From assembly GCA_002452265.1 (NCBI GenBank), contig DKEW01000017.1, positions 1 through 62,991 on the forward strand: 62,991 nt of DNA, written 5' to 3'. This document shows, piece after piece, positions 34,834-43,253 of this stretch (its first letter is position 1; each line of letters opens with the position of its first letter). The notes beneath the pieces are model-generated. The model did not search any database, was not told where the DNA came from, and saw nothing but the letters and a program-made list of their open reading frames with translations. This DNA is from Pelobacter sp. UBA6812 (lineage in GTDB: Bacteria; Desulfobacterota; Desulfuromonadia; Desulfuromonadales; Syntrophotaleaceae). A program made the translations under genes and the position numbers.

Positions 34834-36220
34834 GACCATGTCCACGATGAAGGGTTTGCCCACCCGCCGAAGTCAGATTGTACAAACAGAACGGCACCAG
34901 TTTACCTTCCGGGGTCACGACATGAATGCAGCAATTACGAGTGCGCTCCAGGTCGACATTCCAGACATCCTGAAACGCCATGCCCGAAACCGCGAAAGTA
35001 TGAGTCTTCACCCGTTGTAAAAACTCATCCAGGCTTGGAGATTGAGAGGGTTCGCAACAAGTTTTTTTAGAGGGGGGCAGTGGCGCCGCCGAGGTAACGT
35101 CTTCTGGAGCTGCCCATTGACGCGTTAAAAATTGCGTGGACTTCCCGGCGCCCTCCGAAGCCACAACGGGTTTGCTGCAACAGGAAGAGTTCTTGCTGGT
35201 CATAGCTGTCACGGCTCCGTTTTCCAACAGCACGAAGTTCCCGTGGAAAGAACAATGACTGTGCTCACACCCCGGGGGAGCAAAATCCTCGATCTTCATC
35301 AACCCATCGGTCTGCTTTTCTATCGCCCGGATAATCTCCGGCAAAGTCAGCCGTTGTGCATTATCCGGGATCTCCGGAAAGCGCCCGAAATAACTGATGG
35401 GTTGGAAATGTACACCGCGTATGCCGGGCGCTCGATCCATACCGAAGCGCAGAATAGCACCAATATCCTGCTGGTTGATGCCGGGGACAAGGGTCGGCAC
35501 AAGCACCACTCCCAGGTGATTTTGCAGACAGTGATCGATTGCGCGGATTTTTTCAGCCATCATATCCCGACCACGCAATTTTTGATAAATCGCATCGCGG
35601 GTGCCATCGAATTGCAGAAAAACCGAGCTTAATCCTGCTTCACGCAACTGCCATGCATAAGCGGGATCCTCTGCCAGCCGAAGCCCATTGGTGTTGATCT
35701 GAACAAATCCGAAACCGTAACTGCGCGCCAACCGGATAATGTCGGGGAGATCCTCGCGCACGGTGGGCTCCCCGCCGGAAAGTTGAATGACGATATGATC
35801 ACCGCAGGCATGACGGACGGAGGCGAGCCACTTTCCAATAGCATCAAGGGTGGAGTCCGGCACCGCAACTGAACCGCTATCGGCAAAACATACCGGACAA
35901 TTCATATTGCAACGTTGGGTGATCTCCAACAATGCCGAGCAGGTATGCTGACCATGATTGGTACACAGACCGCAATCGTAAGGACAACCGCGGTTCGGTT
36001 CGGTGTAACAAACCGGCGGCCGGGAGGGAATCTTCGGTCGCTGCCAACCCGGCAAATCGGGGGTGCCGCGCCACATAATGGTACGCGTTTCGCCATGCTC
36101 CGGACAGACCTTGACCAACCAGACATCTTGTCCTTCGACAACCCTTTCGGCAGGCACACGGGTCAGGCAGGTGGGACAAAGACTTTCGGTCATCCAGCGA
36201 GTGTACTCTTGTTCACTCAT
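34814..36220 (-). CDS. radical SAM protein of the molybdenum hydroxylase cluster (TrsS-like)
   Basis: 468 residues. N-terminal zinc-knuckle-like CPTC (15-18) with CPEHG (39-43), then two CX3CX2C motifs: GCPYDCGLC (C79, C83, C86) and CNMNCPVC (C104, C108, C111). The second is followed by QLSGGEPTVRED, so it binds the SAM cluster; the first probably holds another cluster. The C terminus has NCCIHVVTPEGKLVPFCLYN. The layout resembles the MJ0619/tetraether-synthase (Tes) branch of radical SAM enzymes. Residues about 340-400 form a Cys-rich low-complexity insert with SSCC and TCC. I recall the family as TrsS, with selenocysteine in some members; here only Cys codons are present. Overlaps the upstream gene by 8 nt. 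Confidence 0.88.
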   Translation of the reverse strand: MSEQEYTRWMTESLCPTCLTRVPAERVVEGQDVWLVKVCPEHGETRTIMWRGTPDLPGWQRPKIPSRPPVCYTEPNRGCPYDCGLCTNHGQHTCSALLEITQRCNMNCPVCFADSGSVAVPDSTLDAIGKWLASVRHACGDHIVIQLSGGEPTVREDLPDIIRLARSYGFGFVQINTNGLRLAEDPAYAWQLREAGLSSVFLQFDGTRDAIYQKLRGRDMMAEKIRAIDHCLQNHLGVVLVPTLVPGINQQDIGAILRFGMDRAPGIRGVHFQPISYFGRFPEIPDNAQRLTLPEIIRAIEKQTDGLMKIEDFAPPGCEHSHCSFHGNFVLLENGAVTAMTSKNSSCCSKPVVASEGAGKSTQFLTRQWAAPEDVTSAAPLPPSKKTCCEPSQSPSLDEFLQRVKTHTFAVSGMAFQDVWNVDLERTRNCCIHVVTPEGKLVPFCLYNLTSAGGQTLHRGHGHANLAS

Positions 36221-36659
36221 ATGGGTTTGCCTTGGCATCAATGCCGTGTTCTTCCAGCAACGCCATTACCCTGGCATAGACGCTGCCTACAATCTGGCCG
36301 CACCGCAGTTGCATATCTTCACCATCGCCGACGATCGTTTCACAATCAATACCACCGTATTGTTCTCCGACGGATTCTGTAAACCATTCAGCCAGTTGAC
36401 TACGCATCGACATGAAACCTTCATGCTGATTCTCTTCATCACTGCCTTTACCGGAATAATAGGCAAGCAGGCAGGCGCCGCCGGTGAGAGCTCCGCAGGT
36501 GCCCCCGCCAAATCCGGCGCCATGGGCCAGACCAGCCATGGTACGGATCAAATCAGGATTGGTCTGCCCACGATTTTGGAGTCCGAGTGCCAGCAGGATC
36601 TGGCTGCAAAAGTAACCTTTGGTGGCAAGTTCCAGCATACGAGACATTTCATTGCTCAT
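36213..36659 (-). CDS. C-GCAxxG-C-C family protein
   Basis: 148-residue redox-type protein: FCSQILLALG, GAGFGGGTCGALTGGACLLAYYSG and YGGIDCETIVG give the family cysteine pattern. Members are thought to carry redox-active or Fe-S cysteines. It is the first gene after a ModE-like operator (33 nt upstream), so it heads the second half of the molybdenum cluster. Recalled as the DVU_1555 family. AGGAGG ribosome site upstream. Confidence 0.87.
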   Translation of the reverse strand: MSNEMSRMLELATKGYFCSQILLALGLQNRGQTNPDLIRTMAGLAHGAGFGGGTCGALTGGACLLAYYSGKGSDEENQHEGFMSMRSQLAEWFTESVGEQYGGIDCETIVGDGEDMQLRCGQIVGSVYARVMALLEEHGIDAKANPYE

Positions 36660-36691
36660 AGTGTGACCCTCCTGGTTAAACAGGACTGCTT

Positions 36692-36715
36692 GGTTATATA
36701 TTTAACAACATAACG
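36692..36715 (-). promoter_or_regulatory. ModE-like molybdate operator
   Basis: GGTTATAT-N8-ACATAACG on the plus strand, a 24-bp imperfect inverted repeat. It has the geometry and half-sites that I recall for the E. coli modABCD operator (CGTTATAT-N8-ACATAACG), with one mismatch in 16. It lies 33 nt upstream of the C-GCAxxG gene and overlaps AT-rich sequence suited to its -10 region. Repression by molybdate-loaded ModE is inferred; no modE gene is in the window. Confidence 0.65.
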
Positions 36716-36907
36716 CTAGACATGGATCTACCGCTTAACAATCTAACAAAGAGACCTTAGGAAAACCCTACAACCTTCATTGTTGAAAAAAGTCGACCTT
36801 TAAATCTCGCCTCAGATTCATTTTCTTGGAAAAACCAATGGTTTTAGTACCCTTGAAAATCGCCTTTTGAAATATCCTGACCTTTTACTGCAACCTCAAC
36901 GCGCAAA

Positions 36908-37639
36908 TTAAGGTTTTGAAGCAACGATCAGATAATATCCAGGCCGCATGGCTTTGACTGCCTTTTCCATCTTCTCACCTTCGTCTCCCTGAGCAAATTG
37001 CCCCCAAAAGGCCGCCATCGAGCCATAGATGAAAATGAGTTTTGCTGCCAATTCAGCAAGCAATCGCGAATGATCTTCCCATAGGAGAATGCTGAATCCC
37101 GCCTTTGTTACCCATTCCAGGACTTCTTCGCGAGTTGTAGCCCCGGCCAGGCAGCAATCGGCGGTCAGATCCTGAGTGTTTGTTCGCGGATCACGGCGAT
37201 AAATATCGCTGAGGATTATCAAGCCTCCCGGAGTCAGAACACGATAAAACTCGGACAAGGTTGTCAGCGGGTCCTTGACCAGCGACAGCACGCACTCGCA
37301 CACCACGCCTTCCAGACAACGACTAGCGACCGGCAGAATTTCAGCACGCGCCCGAAGCCGCGGCAAGGATGGTAGGCTTTGAGCCAAAAGTTTTCGTGAC
37401 AGGTCAAGACCTGCGGCACGTAAATCATGTTTCTCACGCAAATAAGAAACCGTCGCCCCCATGCCGCAACCAACATCCAGAATCCGGGAATCGGCTCTGA
37501 AATGATATAGCGTCAAAGCGTGTTCCAGCAACGACAACCCGCCAGGACGAATTGTTTTACCTGTGGCCCTCTGCAGAACCACCGATTCATACATGTTCGA
37601 CCTGGAAAGGGGACAAGCAGGGGTGTTATTTGTCTTCAA
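36908..37639 (-). CDS. SAM-dependent methyltransferase (TrsM / DVU_1556-like)
   Basis: 243 residues from a TTG overlapping the preceding gene by 14 nt; an ATG at 37594 would give 228 residues. Class I methyltransferase: ILDVGCGMGATVSYL (SAM motif I), AAGLDLSRKLLAQ, and VVCECVLSLVKDPLTTLSEFYRVLTPGGLIILSDIY. The opening VLQRATGKTIRPGGLSLLEHAL looks like a family-specific substrate part. Substrate unknown; its fixed company with the radical SAM and C-GCAxxG genes suggests a shared product. It is the last gene before the ModE-like operator. Confidence 0.87.
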   Translation of the reverse strand: MKTNNTPACPLSRSNMYESVVLQRATGKTIRPGGLSLLEHALTLYHFRADSRILDVGCGMGATVSYLREKHDLRAAGLDLSRKLLAQSLPSLPRLRARAEILPVASRCLEGVVCECVLSLVKDPLTTLSEFYRVLTPGGLIILSDIYRRDPRTNTQDLTADCCLAGATTREEVLEWVTKAGFSILLWEDHSRLLAELAAKLIFIYGSMAAFWGQFAQGDEGEKMEKAVKAMRPGYYLIVASKP

Positions 37640-37832
37640 GGGCCTTTTCCGCCTCGGCCATCTTCCCCATAGCCAGTTCTTCGGTAATCAACACCAGATT
37701 GCACTTGGGACAGGCTGGCAATTCCACATGGAAAGATCCCTTCATATAGGCGAATTCGATTTCACGCATGACCAAGGCTTCGCCACAAGCCTCGCATTTC
37801 CAGTTCGGGACTTCTTCTTCGGAAAATTTCAT
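37626..37832 (-). CDS. small CxxC-CxxC redox/zinc-ribbon protein (DVU_1557-like)
   Basis: 68 residues with CEACG (13-16) and CPKCN (about 41-44), the spacing of a rubredoxin-like or zinc-ribbon knuckle. It abuts the stop of the large flavin/Fe-S gene and overlaps the methyltransferase start. Could be an electron carrier between Mop and the flavoprotein, or a metal-bound scaffold. Confidence 0.85.
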   Translation of the reverse strand: MKFSEEEVPNWKCEACGEALVMREIEFAYMKGSFHVELPACPKCNLVLITEELAMGKMAEAEKALEDK

Positions 37833-40151
37833 TTACTTCACCCCCATTACGTCCATGCGATGACTGTACGCATTGTGAATTCGGTAACCTTCATTTTCAG
37901 GGGCGTAATCAACCCAAAAGGTGGTGTTGCCCAATTTGAGATTGGCACGAAACAGTCCACTGTGATTGTGACGCAATCGTCTGCCAGTCTCTTCGGCATG
38001 AAAAACAACCTGACGCAGATCGCTCTCGAGAATACGACGGCCATCCAATATACAAAGTATCTCAGGTTCGATATAAAGAACGATCTTTTCGTATGGCTTC
38101 ATGGCGCGCTCCTCACTTTGACCCAAGCTGACAAGCAATTCCTGCTTCACGCGCTGCCTGTTAGTACGCCGGTCTGACCAGGATATCCAGCCGCGCGCCC
38201 AGGGATCGTTCCCGGCTACCGACGGGAATAACAGTTCAATAAGGTGGGCGGTACGCTTTCCGGCATTTACGAACTTATCGCGGCACATGGCGCAGTACGC
38301 CAAATAGTCCTTATCACTTTCGGCGGCCCGACGGGCCACAATGGCGTTATCAAGTTTAGGGTTGGCATTGAATACCAGCCCGCCGTAACCGCAGCACTCT
38401 GCCATTTCGCCGGAAAGAGGCAACTCTTCAAGGGTGAAACCGAGTTTTTCGAGGATGAGGCGCACCCCGCTCTGAGTTTCCGGATCGTTGCGACTGACAC
38501 AAGGGTCGACCACGGCGATCGGCCGCCCGGAGGATGCGTCTTTCCGACAGGCGAAATCGATCAACGAGGCGGCCTCCATTGTCTGCCAAAGAGGCTTTAC
38601 TGTAATCTCGGGCAGGTGCTTCTTGAACACGCTCTGGCAAGAACAACAGGCGGTAATGACTTCGGGTTTACCCATGGACTGCCATTGTTGGCGAATGGTA
38701 TCCAGAGTCTCGCGGAACAAAGTCTCGCGACCGGACCAGAAAGCGGGCGCCCCACAGCAACCGAGTAGAATACCGACGCCGCCGGAGAGATTGTCACACA
38801 GGGCACGATACGATTCCACCACCTCGGCGGGAGCTGTAGCACTCAACTGGCAACTGGGAAAATAGAGATATGCGCTCTGTTGCGTACCCGGTTGGTGACG
38901 GCTGAGTGCGAACTCCTCACCGGTGCTGAAAGCCATATCCTGCAAGGCGAATTCGTGGGCAGAGGGAGGCATATAGTTACCCTGCAACATGGCATGCCGT
39001 CCCTCAAGACAAACGTCCCCCATGGAAAGATTGTTGGGGCAGACAGTGGCGCACAGCCCGCAATTTGAACAGGAGTTGATCATCTGATTGGAACTGTGGG
39101 AAGCGCCGAGCAAGACCTTTTCGTTATTGAAGAACTGGCGGATATATTTTTTCGGATATTTTTTGTAGTGAGCCATGTACTGGCAGACCTTGACACACTC
39201 CATACACTCACACTGAATGCAACGAGCCGCTTCCTGTGTTGCCTCAGCAAACGAATAACCGGCATCAGGGTTAGCGGGACAAACCCGGGCAAGAGGTGCG
39301 ATCCCTTCGAGATTGGTGTAAAGTCTGGTTTCGTAGGGTCCATCATTTTCCCGACCGATGGTCATATGAGCCAGCTGCAAAAAACGCTCGATGGACAACG
39401 CCCCTTTGCGACCGGCCGCGGCCAGCATAATCGGCACATCACCGTCTCGACCACCGGCAAACACCTCCGAACGTGGGGTACCCCCGGTGACAGGATCGAT
39501 GGCAATCAGGCCGGCATCATCTTTCTCAAGGCTCAGGGGCGCGCAGGTTGGGGATGAACGATCGATGAACACGGCATCATATTCAGTGCAAAGGCGCTCG
39601 AACTCAGCGTCGTTCAGCGAAGTGCCTAGCTGAATCTCTACCCGCATATCCTTCAGAACTGCCAGCTCTTCGTCGATCACCGCAGCCGGCAGCAAATCTT
39701 CGCGGAAAGTACGAAAAGTTTCCCCCAGTTGCGTCCCAGACTCCAGCAACGTGACACCGAACCCTTTTTTCCGCAGGTCATGGGCAGCGACAAGGCCGGC
39801 AATATCTCCACCGACAACCACTATATTCTTGCTTTTGCGTGGCAGGAGCTTGACCTTATCAGGTGTTCCGTGATGTTCCACGCACAGCCGTTCCAGAGAA
39901 CCGATGGCGAGTGCCTCGCCAACTTCGCCCCGACGGCATTTCGTCTCACAGGGATGGTTGCAAATACGCCCAAATATGCCGGCAAAAGGCATATTTCTGT
40001 TCAAAACCCGGTACGCCTCCTCCAGGTTACCTTTGGCCATTTCCCCCATGAACTGACGAACGTCGACATGGAGAGGACAGCTCGCCGAACAAGCCGGAGG
40101 CTCTTCCTGAATACATTGCGCCTCCCACGCTATGCGTTGTTCCTTTTCCAT
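37833..40151 (-). CDS. flavin / Fe-S / CCG-domain oxidoreductase of the Mop cluster
   Basis: 772 residues in at least four parts: a GltD-like N-terminal Fe-S domain (C13, C21, C25, then RICNHPCETKC); a Rossmann region (IVVVGGDIAGLVAAHDL, about 109-250); two 4Fe-4S motifs (CIQCECMECVKVC; CSNCGLCATVCP); two CCG domains as in heterodisulfide reductase B (GCCGAPAFWSG; ECCGYGGLVF); and a C-terminal piece of about 105 residues from MKPYEKIVLYIEPEIL. The dinucleotide motif reads GGDIAG instead of GxGxxG, so FAD binding may be altered. It probably accepts Mop electrons and passes them to a soluble or membrane partner. Recalled as the DVU_1558 family. Confidence 0.87.
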   Translation of the reverse strand: MEKEQRIAWEAQCIQEEPPACSASCPLHVDVRQFMGEMAKGNLEEAYRVLNRNMPFAGIFGRICNHPCETKCRRGEVGEALAIGSLERLCVEHHGTPDKVKLLPRKSKNIVVVGGDIAGLVAAHDLRKKGFGVTLLESGTQLGETFRTFREDLLPAAVIDEELAVLKDMRVEIQLGTSLNDAEFERLCTEYDAVFIDRSSPTCAPLSLEKDDAGLIAIDPVTGGTPRSEVFAGGRDGDVPIMLAAAGRKGALSIERFLQLAHMTIGRENDGPYETRLYTNLEGIAPLARVCPANPDAGYSFAEATQEAARCIQCECMECVKVCQYMAHYKKYPKKYIRQFFNNEKVLLGASHSSNQMINSCSNCGLCATVCPNNLSMGDVCLEGRHAMLQGNYMPPSAHEFALQDMAFSTGEEFALSRHQPGTQQSAYLYFPSCQLSATAPAEVVESYRALCDNLSGGVGILLGCCGAPAFWSGRETLFRETLDTIRQQWQSMGKPEVITACCSCQSVFKKHLPEITVKPLWQTMEAASLIDFACRKDASSGRPIAVVDPCVSRNDPETQSGVRLILEKLGFTLEELPLSGEMAECCGYGGLVFNANPKLDNAIVARRAAESDKDYLAYCAMCRDKFVNAGKRTAHLIELLFPSVAGNDPWARGWISWSDRRTNRQRVKQELLVSLGQSEERAMKPYEKIVLYIEPEILCILDGRRILESDLRQVVFHAEETGRRLRHNHSGLFRANLKLGNTTFWVDYAPENEGYRIHNAYSHRMDVMGVK

Positions 40152-40217
40152 CGAGTACTTCCCCCCCTTCGATTGCTTATTCCCACAGGGATCCCCCTGG
40201 TTGCAGATAAAAGAAGG

Positions 40218-40250
40218 CGATGGGGAGCACTGTTGGGCTACTCCCCATCG
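40218..40250 (-). terminator. hairpin downstream of mop (second)
   Basis: 10-bp stem CGATGGGGAG / CTCCCCATCG with a 13-nt loop. Read on the minus strand it is followed by CCTTCTTTTATC, terminator-like. It lies between mop and the flavoprotein gene and would set a lower level for the downstream genes. Confidence 0.55.
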
Positions 40251-40269
40251 ACCTCATACCCTCTAAACA

Positions 40270-40309
40270 CCTCTGGCAACCGGCACCCGGAAAAAACCGG
40301 CGCCAGAGG
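40270..40309 (-). terminator. hairpin downstream of mop (first)
   Basis: Stem CCTCTGGC / GCCAGAGG with further CCGG/CCGG pairing inside, 24 nt after the mop stop codon. No T run follows, so it is more likely a 3'-end stabiliser for mop mRNA than a terminator. Confidence 0.5.
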
Positions 40310-40333
40310 CGGGGGTATTACAGACTAATCACA

Positions 40334-43189
40334 TCATTCAGCAGCTGCAGGCTGGGTTCCCGTTCCGGCTGCTTTTTTGGCTGCTTTCTTTTTGGTAGGC
40401 GGTTCCGAATCGACGCTGTCGGAAATCCAGCCGCCTTCCAGTGCGTCCTCAACGTCGAAGGACTTCTTCTCGGACTGCAATGCCTGCAGAACCTTCTCGG
40501 GGTATGCGGGCAGGGAACGAATACGTGCCCCGCAAGCATGGTCGATGGCGTTGATGATAGAGACATGGGGAGAAGTCAGCGGACCTTCGCCACAGCCACC
40601 TTGTCCGAGAGCCCCGTCTTTACGCGGCGTTTCGACGTAGATTAACTCCAAGTCATCGGGAACGTCTTTGATGAAGGGGAACCCGGCACCGATCATGTGC
40701 GAATGGGCCTTGATGAATTCGAAGTCTTCGCTAAGACCCAGGCCTATGCCTTGAGCCAGACCGCCATAGACCTGGCCGTCAACCAACAGGCGATTGGTGA
40801 TGGTACCGTTGTCGCCAACATAGGTCATTTTCACCACTTCGGTCTTACCGGTTGTGATATCCACGACAACCTCGGACATAAACAAGGCATACATGTAGAT
40901 GCAGAAAGGATTGCCTTGTTGATCATCGAGATCCATATGCGTGCAAGGGGTGGTATAGGTCCCCTCATGCCTGATATCGATCCCTTCGGCGATCATTTCG
41001 CCGTAGGTGCGATAGGTACCATTGTCTTTACGCATGGCATTGAGCAAATTAACACTTGCTGCGTGAATGGCATTCCCGGAAACAACATTCTGGCGGCTGC
41101 CGCCGGAGGGACCGGCATTCGGGTGCAGAGATGTGTCGCACATGCTCAGGTGAATCTGCTCGGGGGTCAGACCAAGGGGACGCAGGGCTTCATGCGCGAA
41201 GGCAACCGTACCCATATCCGCGCCCTGGCCATGGCATTCCCAGGCGGTACCGATAGTAACGCTGCCATCTTCTTCCAACTGAGCCCAGGCGCCGGAGGTA
41301 TCCGGACCGTCGAGGCCGCAGCCGTAAATCCCGAGGGAAATACCTACGCCGCGCTTTTTGGTTTCCGTGGAACCGGTTCTTGCCCGCTCCAGTGCATCCT
41401 TGTATTTGGGACGCAGAATATCGAACATCTCTTCGAAGCAGAAGACTTCCGGTGTCTGCCCGGTCGGGGTGGTGGCACCGGGACGATAGATATTCTTATA
41501 ACGCAGCTCCAAGGGGTCCACACCCATTTTCTTGGCGAGTTCATCGACCAACGATTCCGAAGCCAAGAACGCCTGCGGCGAACCATAACCGCGGAAAGCG
41601 GAGCCCCAGGCATGGTTGGTGGCGACGGTACGACCATGGCCGCGGATATGCTTGATATCGTAACCAGCCCCAGTAAACTGGGCCTGACGGCAGGTAACCA
41701 AGTCACCAAACTCGGAATAGGGACCATGATCGAGATCCCAGTCGGTTTCCAGAGCGAGGAAATTGCCTTCCTCGTCGGCGGCCAGACGCACATTCAAAAA
41801 TGCCGGGGAGCGCTTGCCGGTGTAGGTCTGCTGCTGGTACCAATCGTAGCCCAGGAAGCAGGGACGGCCGGTAGCCATAGTGGCGGCAGCGACCAAAGCT
41901 TCCATGGTCGGGCTGAACTTATAACCGAAGGTGGCGCCGGTAGGATTCTGCCGTATGACCAGTTTTTCAGGCTCGAGGCCAAGACCCGGGCAGATCATCG
42001 CGTGATGCAGATGGATGCCGATCGACTTGGAATGCACGACGACACGATCCTCGTCATCGATATAGGCAAAACCGACATCGGGCTCGAGGGGCATATGAGG
42101 CTGCCGTCCCAGATAGTAGCTACCTTCGATGACGTGAGCTGCTTTGTCAAAATACGGCTTGGTTTCCTCACCTTTCTTGACGATGCAATCGTAATAGACG
42201 TTCGGAGTACCGGGATGGATCTCGATGGCATCCTCGGCCTTGGCAGCAAGTGCGTTCATGTAAGCCGGCAGGACCTCGAGATCGAGGACCACCTTCTTGG
42301 CTGCTGCCTTGGCGTGTTCGCGGGTATCTGCGCAAACGATGGCCAGAACGTCGCCATACTGGAAAATCTTTTCATCATTGAGAATGGGGCGATCCCAGCC
42401 GTCCCCCTTATTGGTGGGGAAGGTGATCAGACCGGTGATGCGGTTCTTGCCTTTGATGTCCTTGTGCGTGACCACTTTTACCACGCCGGGCATTTTTTCA
42501 GCTTCGGAGGTATCGATACCTCTGATATTGGCATGGGCTACTTCCGCCTGCACGAGGGCGCATTCCAGGGTATTGTCCGGAAGTTGCTGGCGCATGTCTT
42601 CGCCGAAGTCCCACAGACCGCAAACCTTGGGAACCGAAGTCGGACGCGGCATACAAGTACCGTAGACTTTGCCATCGGACGGCAATTTAAAGTCAAGGGT
42701 GGATTCCGCCATTTCACCGCGCAGCACCTTGGCGGCGTCCATGACCGAGTCGACGATCATGACATAGCCGGTGCAACGGCAGGCATTGCGATGCTTCTGA
42801 AACCAGTCCCGCACTTCCTCACGGGTCGGATTTGGGTTCTCTTCAAGCAACAGCTTGGTCGACACAACAAAGCCGGGAGTACAGAATCCGCATTGGATCG
42901 CTCCGTTTTTGACAAAAGCCTTCTGAATCGGATGCAGATTGAGAGGCGAACCGATCCCTTCGATGGTGGTGATTTTGGCCAGGTCCGGAATCCGCTTCAT
43001 TTTAGTCACGCAGGAGCGCACCAGCTTGCCATCGACGATGACGCTGCAAGCACCACATTGGCCTGTGCCGCAACCGACTTTGGTACCGGTCAGTTGCAAC
43101 TGCTTGCGCAAAACATCGCTGAGCAGTGATTCCTGATCGATGATCAGGACACGGTCGATACCGTTGACATTTAACGTCTTTTTGATCAT
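40334..43189 (-). CDS. mop: molybdenum aldehyde oxidoreductase, xanthine dehydrogenase family
   Basis: 951-residue single-chain enzyme like the Desulfovibrio gigas aldehyde oxidoreductase (907 residues). Two [2Fe-2S] domains come first: C40, C45, C48 and C60, then CGFCTPGF and NACRCTGY. The rest is the two-part Mo-binding domain; the catalytic glutamate is in GQGGCGEGP. Expected cofactor: molybdopterin cytosine dinucleotide with a sulfido or oxo ligand. Aldehyde plus water gives acid and two electrons. After about 905 there is an extra tail of some 45 residues, acidic then Lys/Ala-rich (KKKAAKKAAG). Codon use is strongly biased, implying high expression; an 810-codon antisense frame is a by-product of this. 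Heads the cluster with the molybdopterin-binding gene 64 nt upstream. Confidence 0.95.
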   Translation of the reverse strand: MIKKTLNVNGIDRVLIIDQESLLSDVLRKQLQLTGTKVGCGTGQCGACSVIVDGKLVRSCVTKMKRIPDLAKITTIEGIGSPLNLHPIQKAFVKNGAIQCGFCTPGFVVSTKLLLEENPNPTREEVRDWFQKHRNACRCTGYVMIVDSVMDAAKVLRGEMAESTLDFKLPSDGKVYGTCMPRPTSVPKVCGLWDFGEDMRQQLPDNTLECALVQAEVAHANIRGIDTSEAEKMPGVVKVVTHKDIKGKNRITGLITFPTNKGDGWDRPILNDEKIFQYGDVLAIVCADTREHAKAAAKKVVLDLEVLPAYMNALAAKAEDAIEIHPGTPNVYYDCIVKKGEETKPYFDKAAHVIEGSYYLGRQPHMPLEPDVGFAYIDDEDRVVVHSKSIGIHLHHAMICPGLGLEPEKLVIRQNPTGATFGYKFSPTMEALVAAATMATGRPCFLGYDWYQQQTYTGKRSPAFLNVRLAADEEGNFLALETDWDLDHGPYSEFGDLVTCRQAQFTGAGYDIKHIRGHGRTVATNHAWGSAFRGYGSPQAFLASESLVDELAKKMGVDPLELRYKNIYRPGATTPTGQTPEVFCFEEMFDILRPKYKDALERARTGSTETKKRGVGISLGIYGCGLDGPDTSGAWAQLEEDGSVTIGTAWECHGQGADMGTVAFAHEALRPLGLTPEQIHLSMCDTSLHPNAGPSGGSRQNVVSGNAIHAASVNLLNAMRKDNGTYRTYGEMIAEGIDIRHEGTYTTPCTHMDLDDQQGNPFCIYMYALFMSEVVVDITTGKTEVVKMTYVGDNGTITNRLLVDGQVYGGLAQGIGLGLSEDFEFIKAHSHMIGAGFPFIKDVPDDLELIYVETPRKDGALGQGGCGEGPLTSPHVSIINAIDHACGARIRSLPAYPEKVLQALQSEKKSFDVEDALEGGWISDSVDSEPPTKKKAAKKAAGTGTQPAAAE

Positions 43190-43253
43190 TCCTGTCTTCC
43201 TCCTTGTTGGTCGTGTTCAGTTAGAAAAAGGATGCTTCTGATACTGCGGAACC

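Noticed and set aside
34814..36220. Selenocysteine (in-frame TGA) in the radical SAM gene or Mop
   Set aside because: Both frames run without internal stops to their natural ends and the expected positions are Cys codons.
40697..43129. 810-codon open frame antisense to mop
   Set aside because: Explained by strong codon bias in mop; no ribosome site and composition unlike a protein of this genome.
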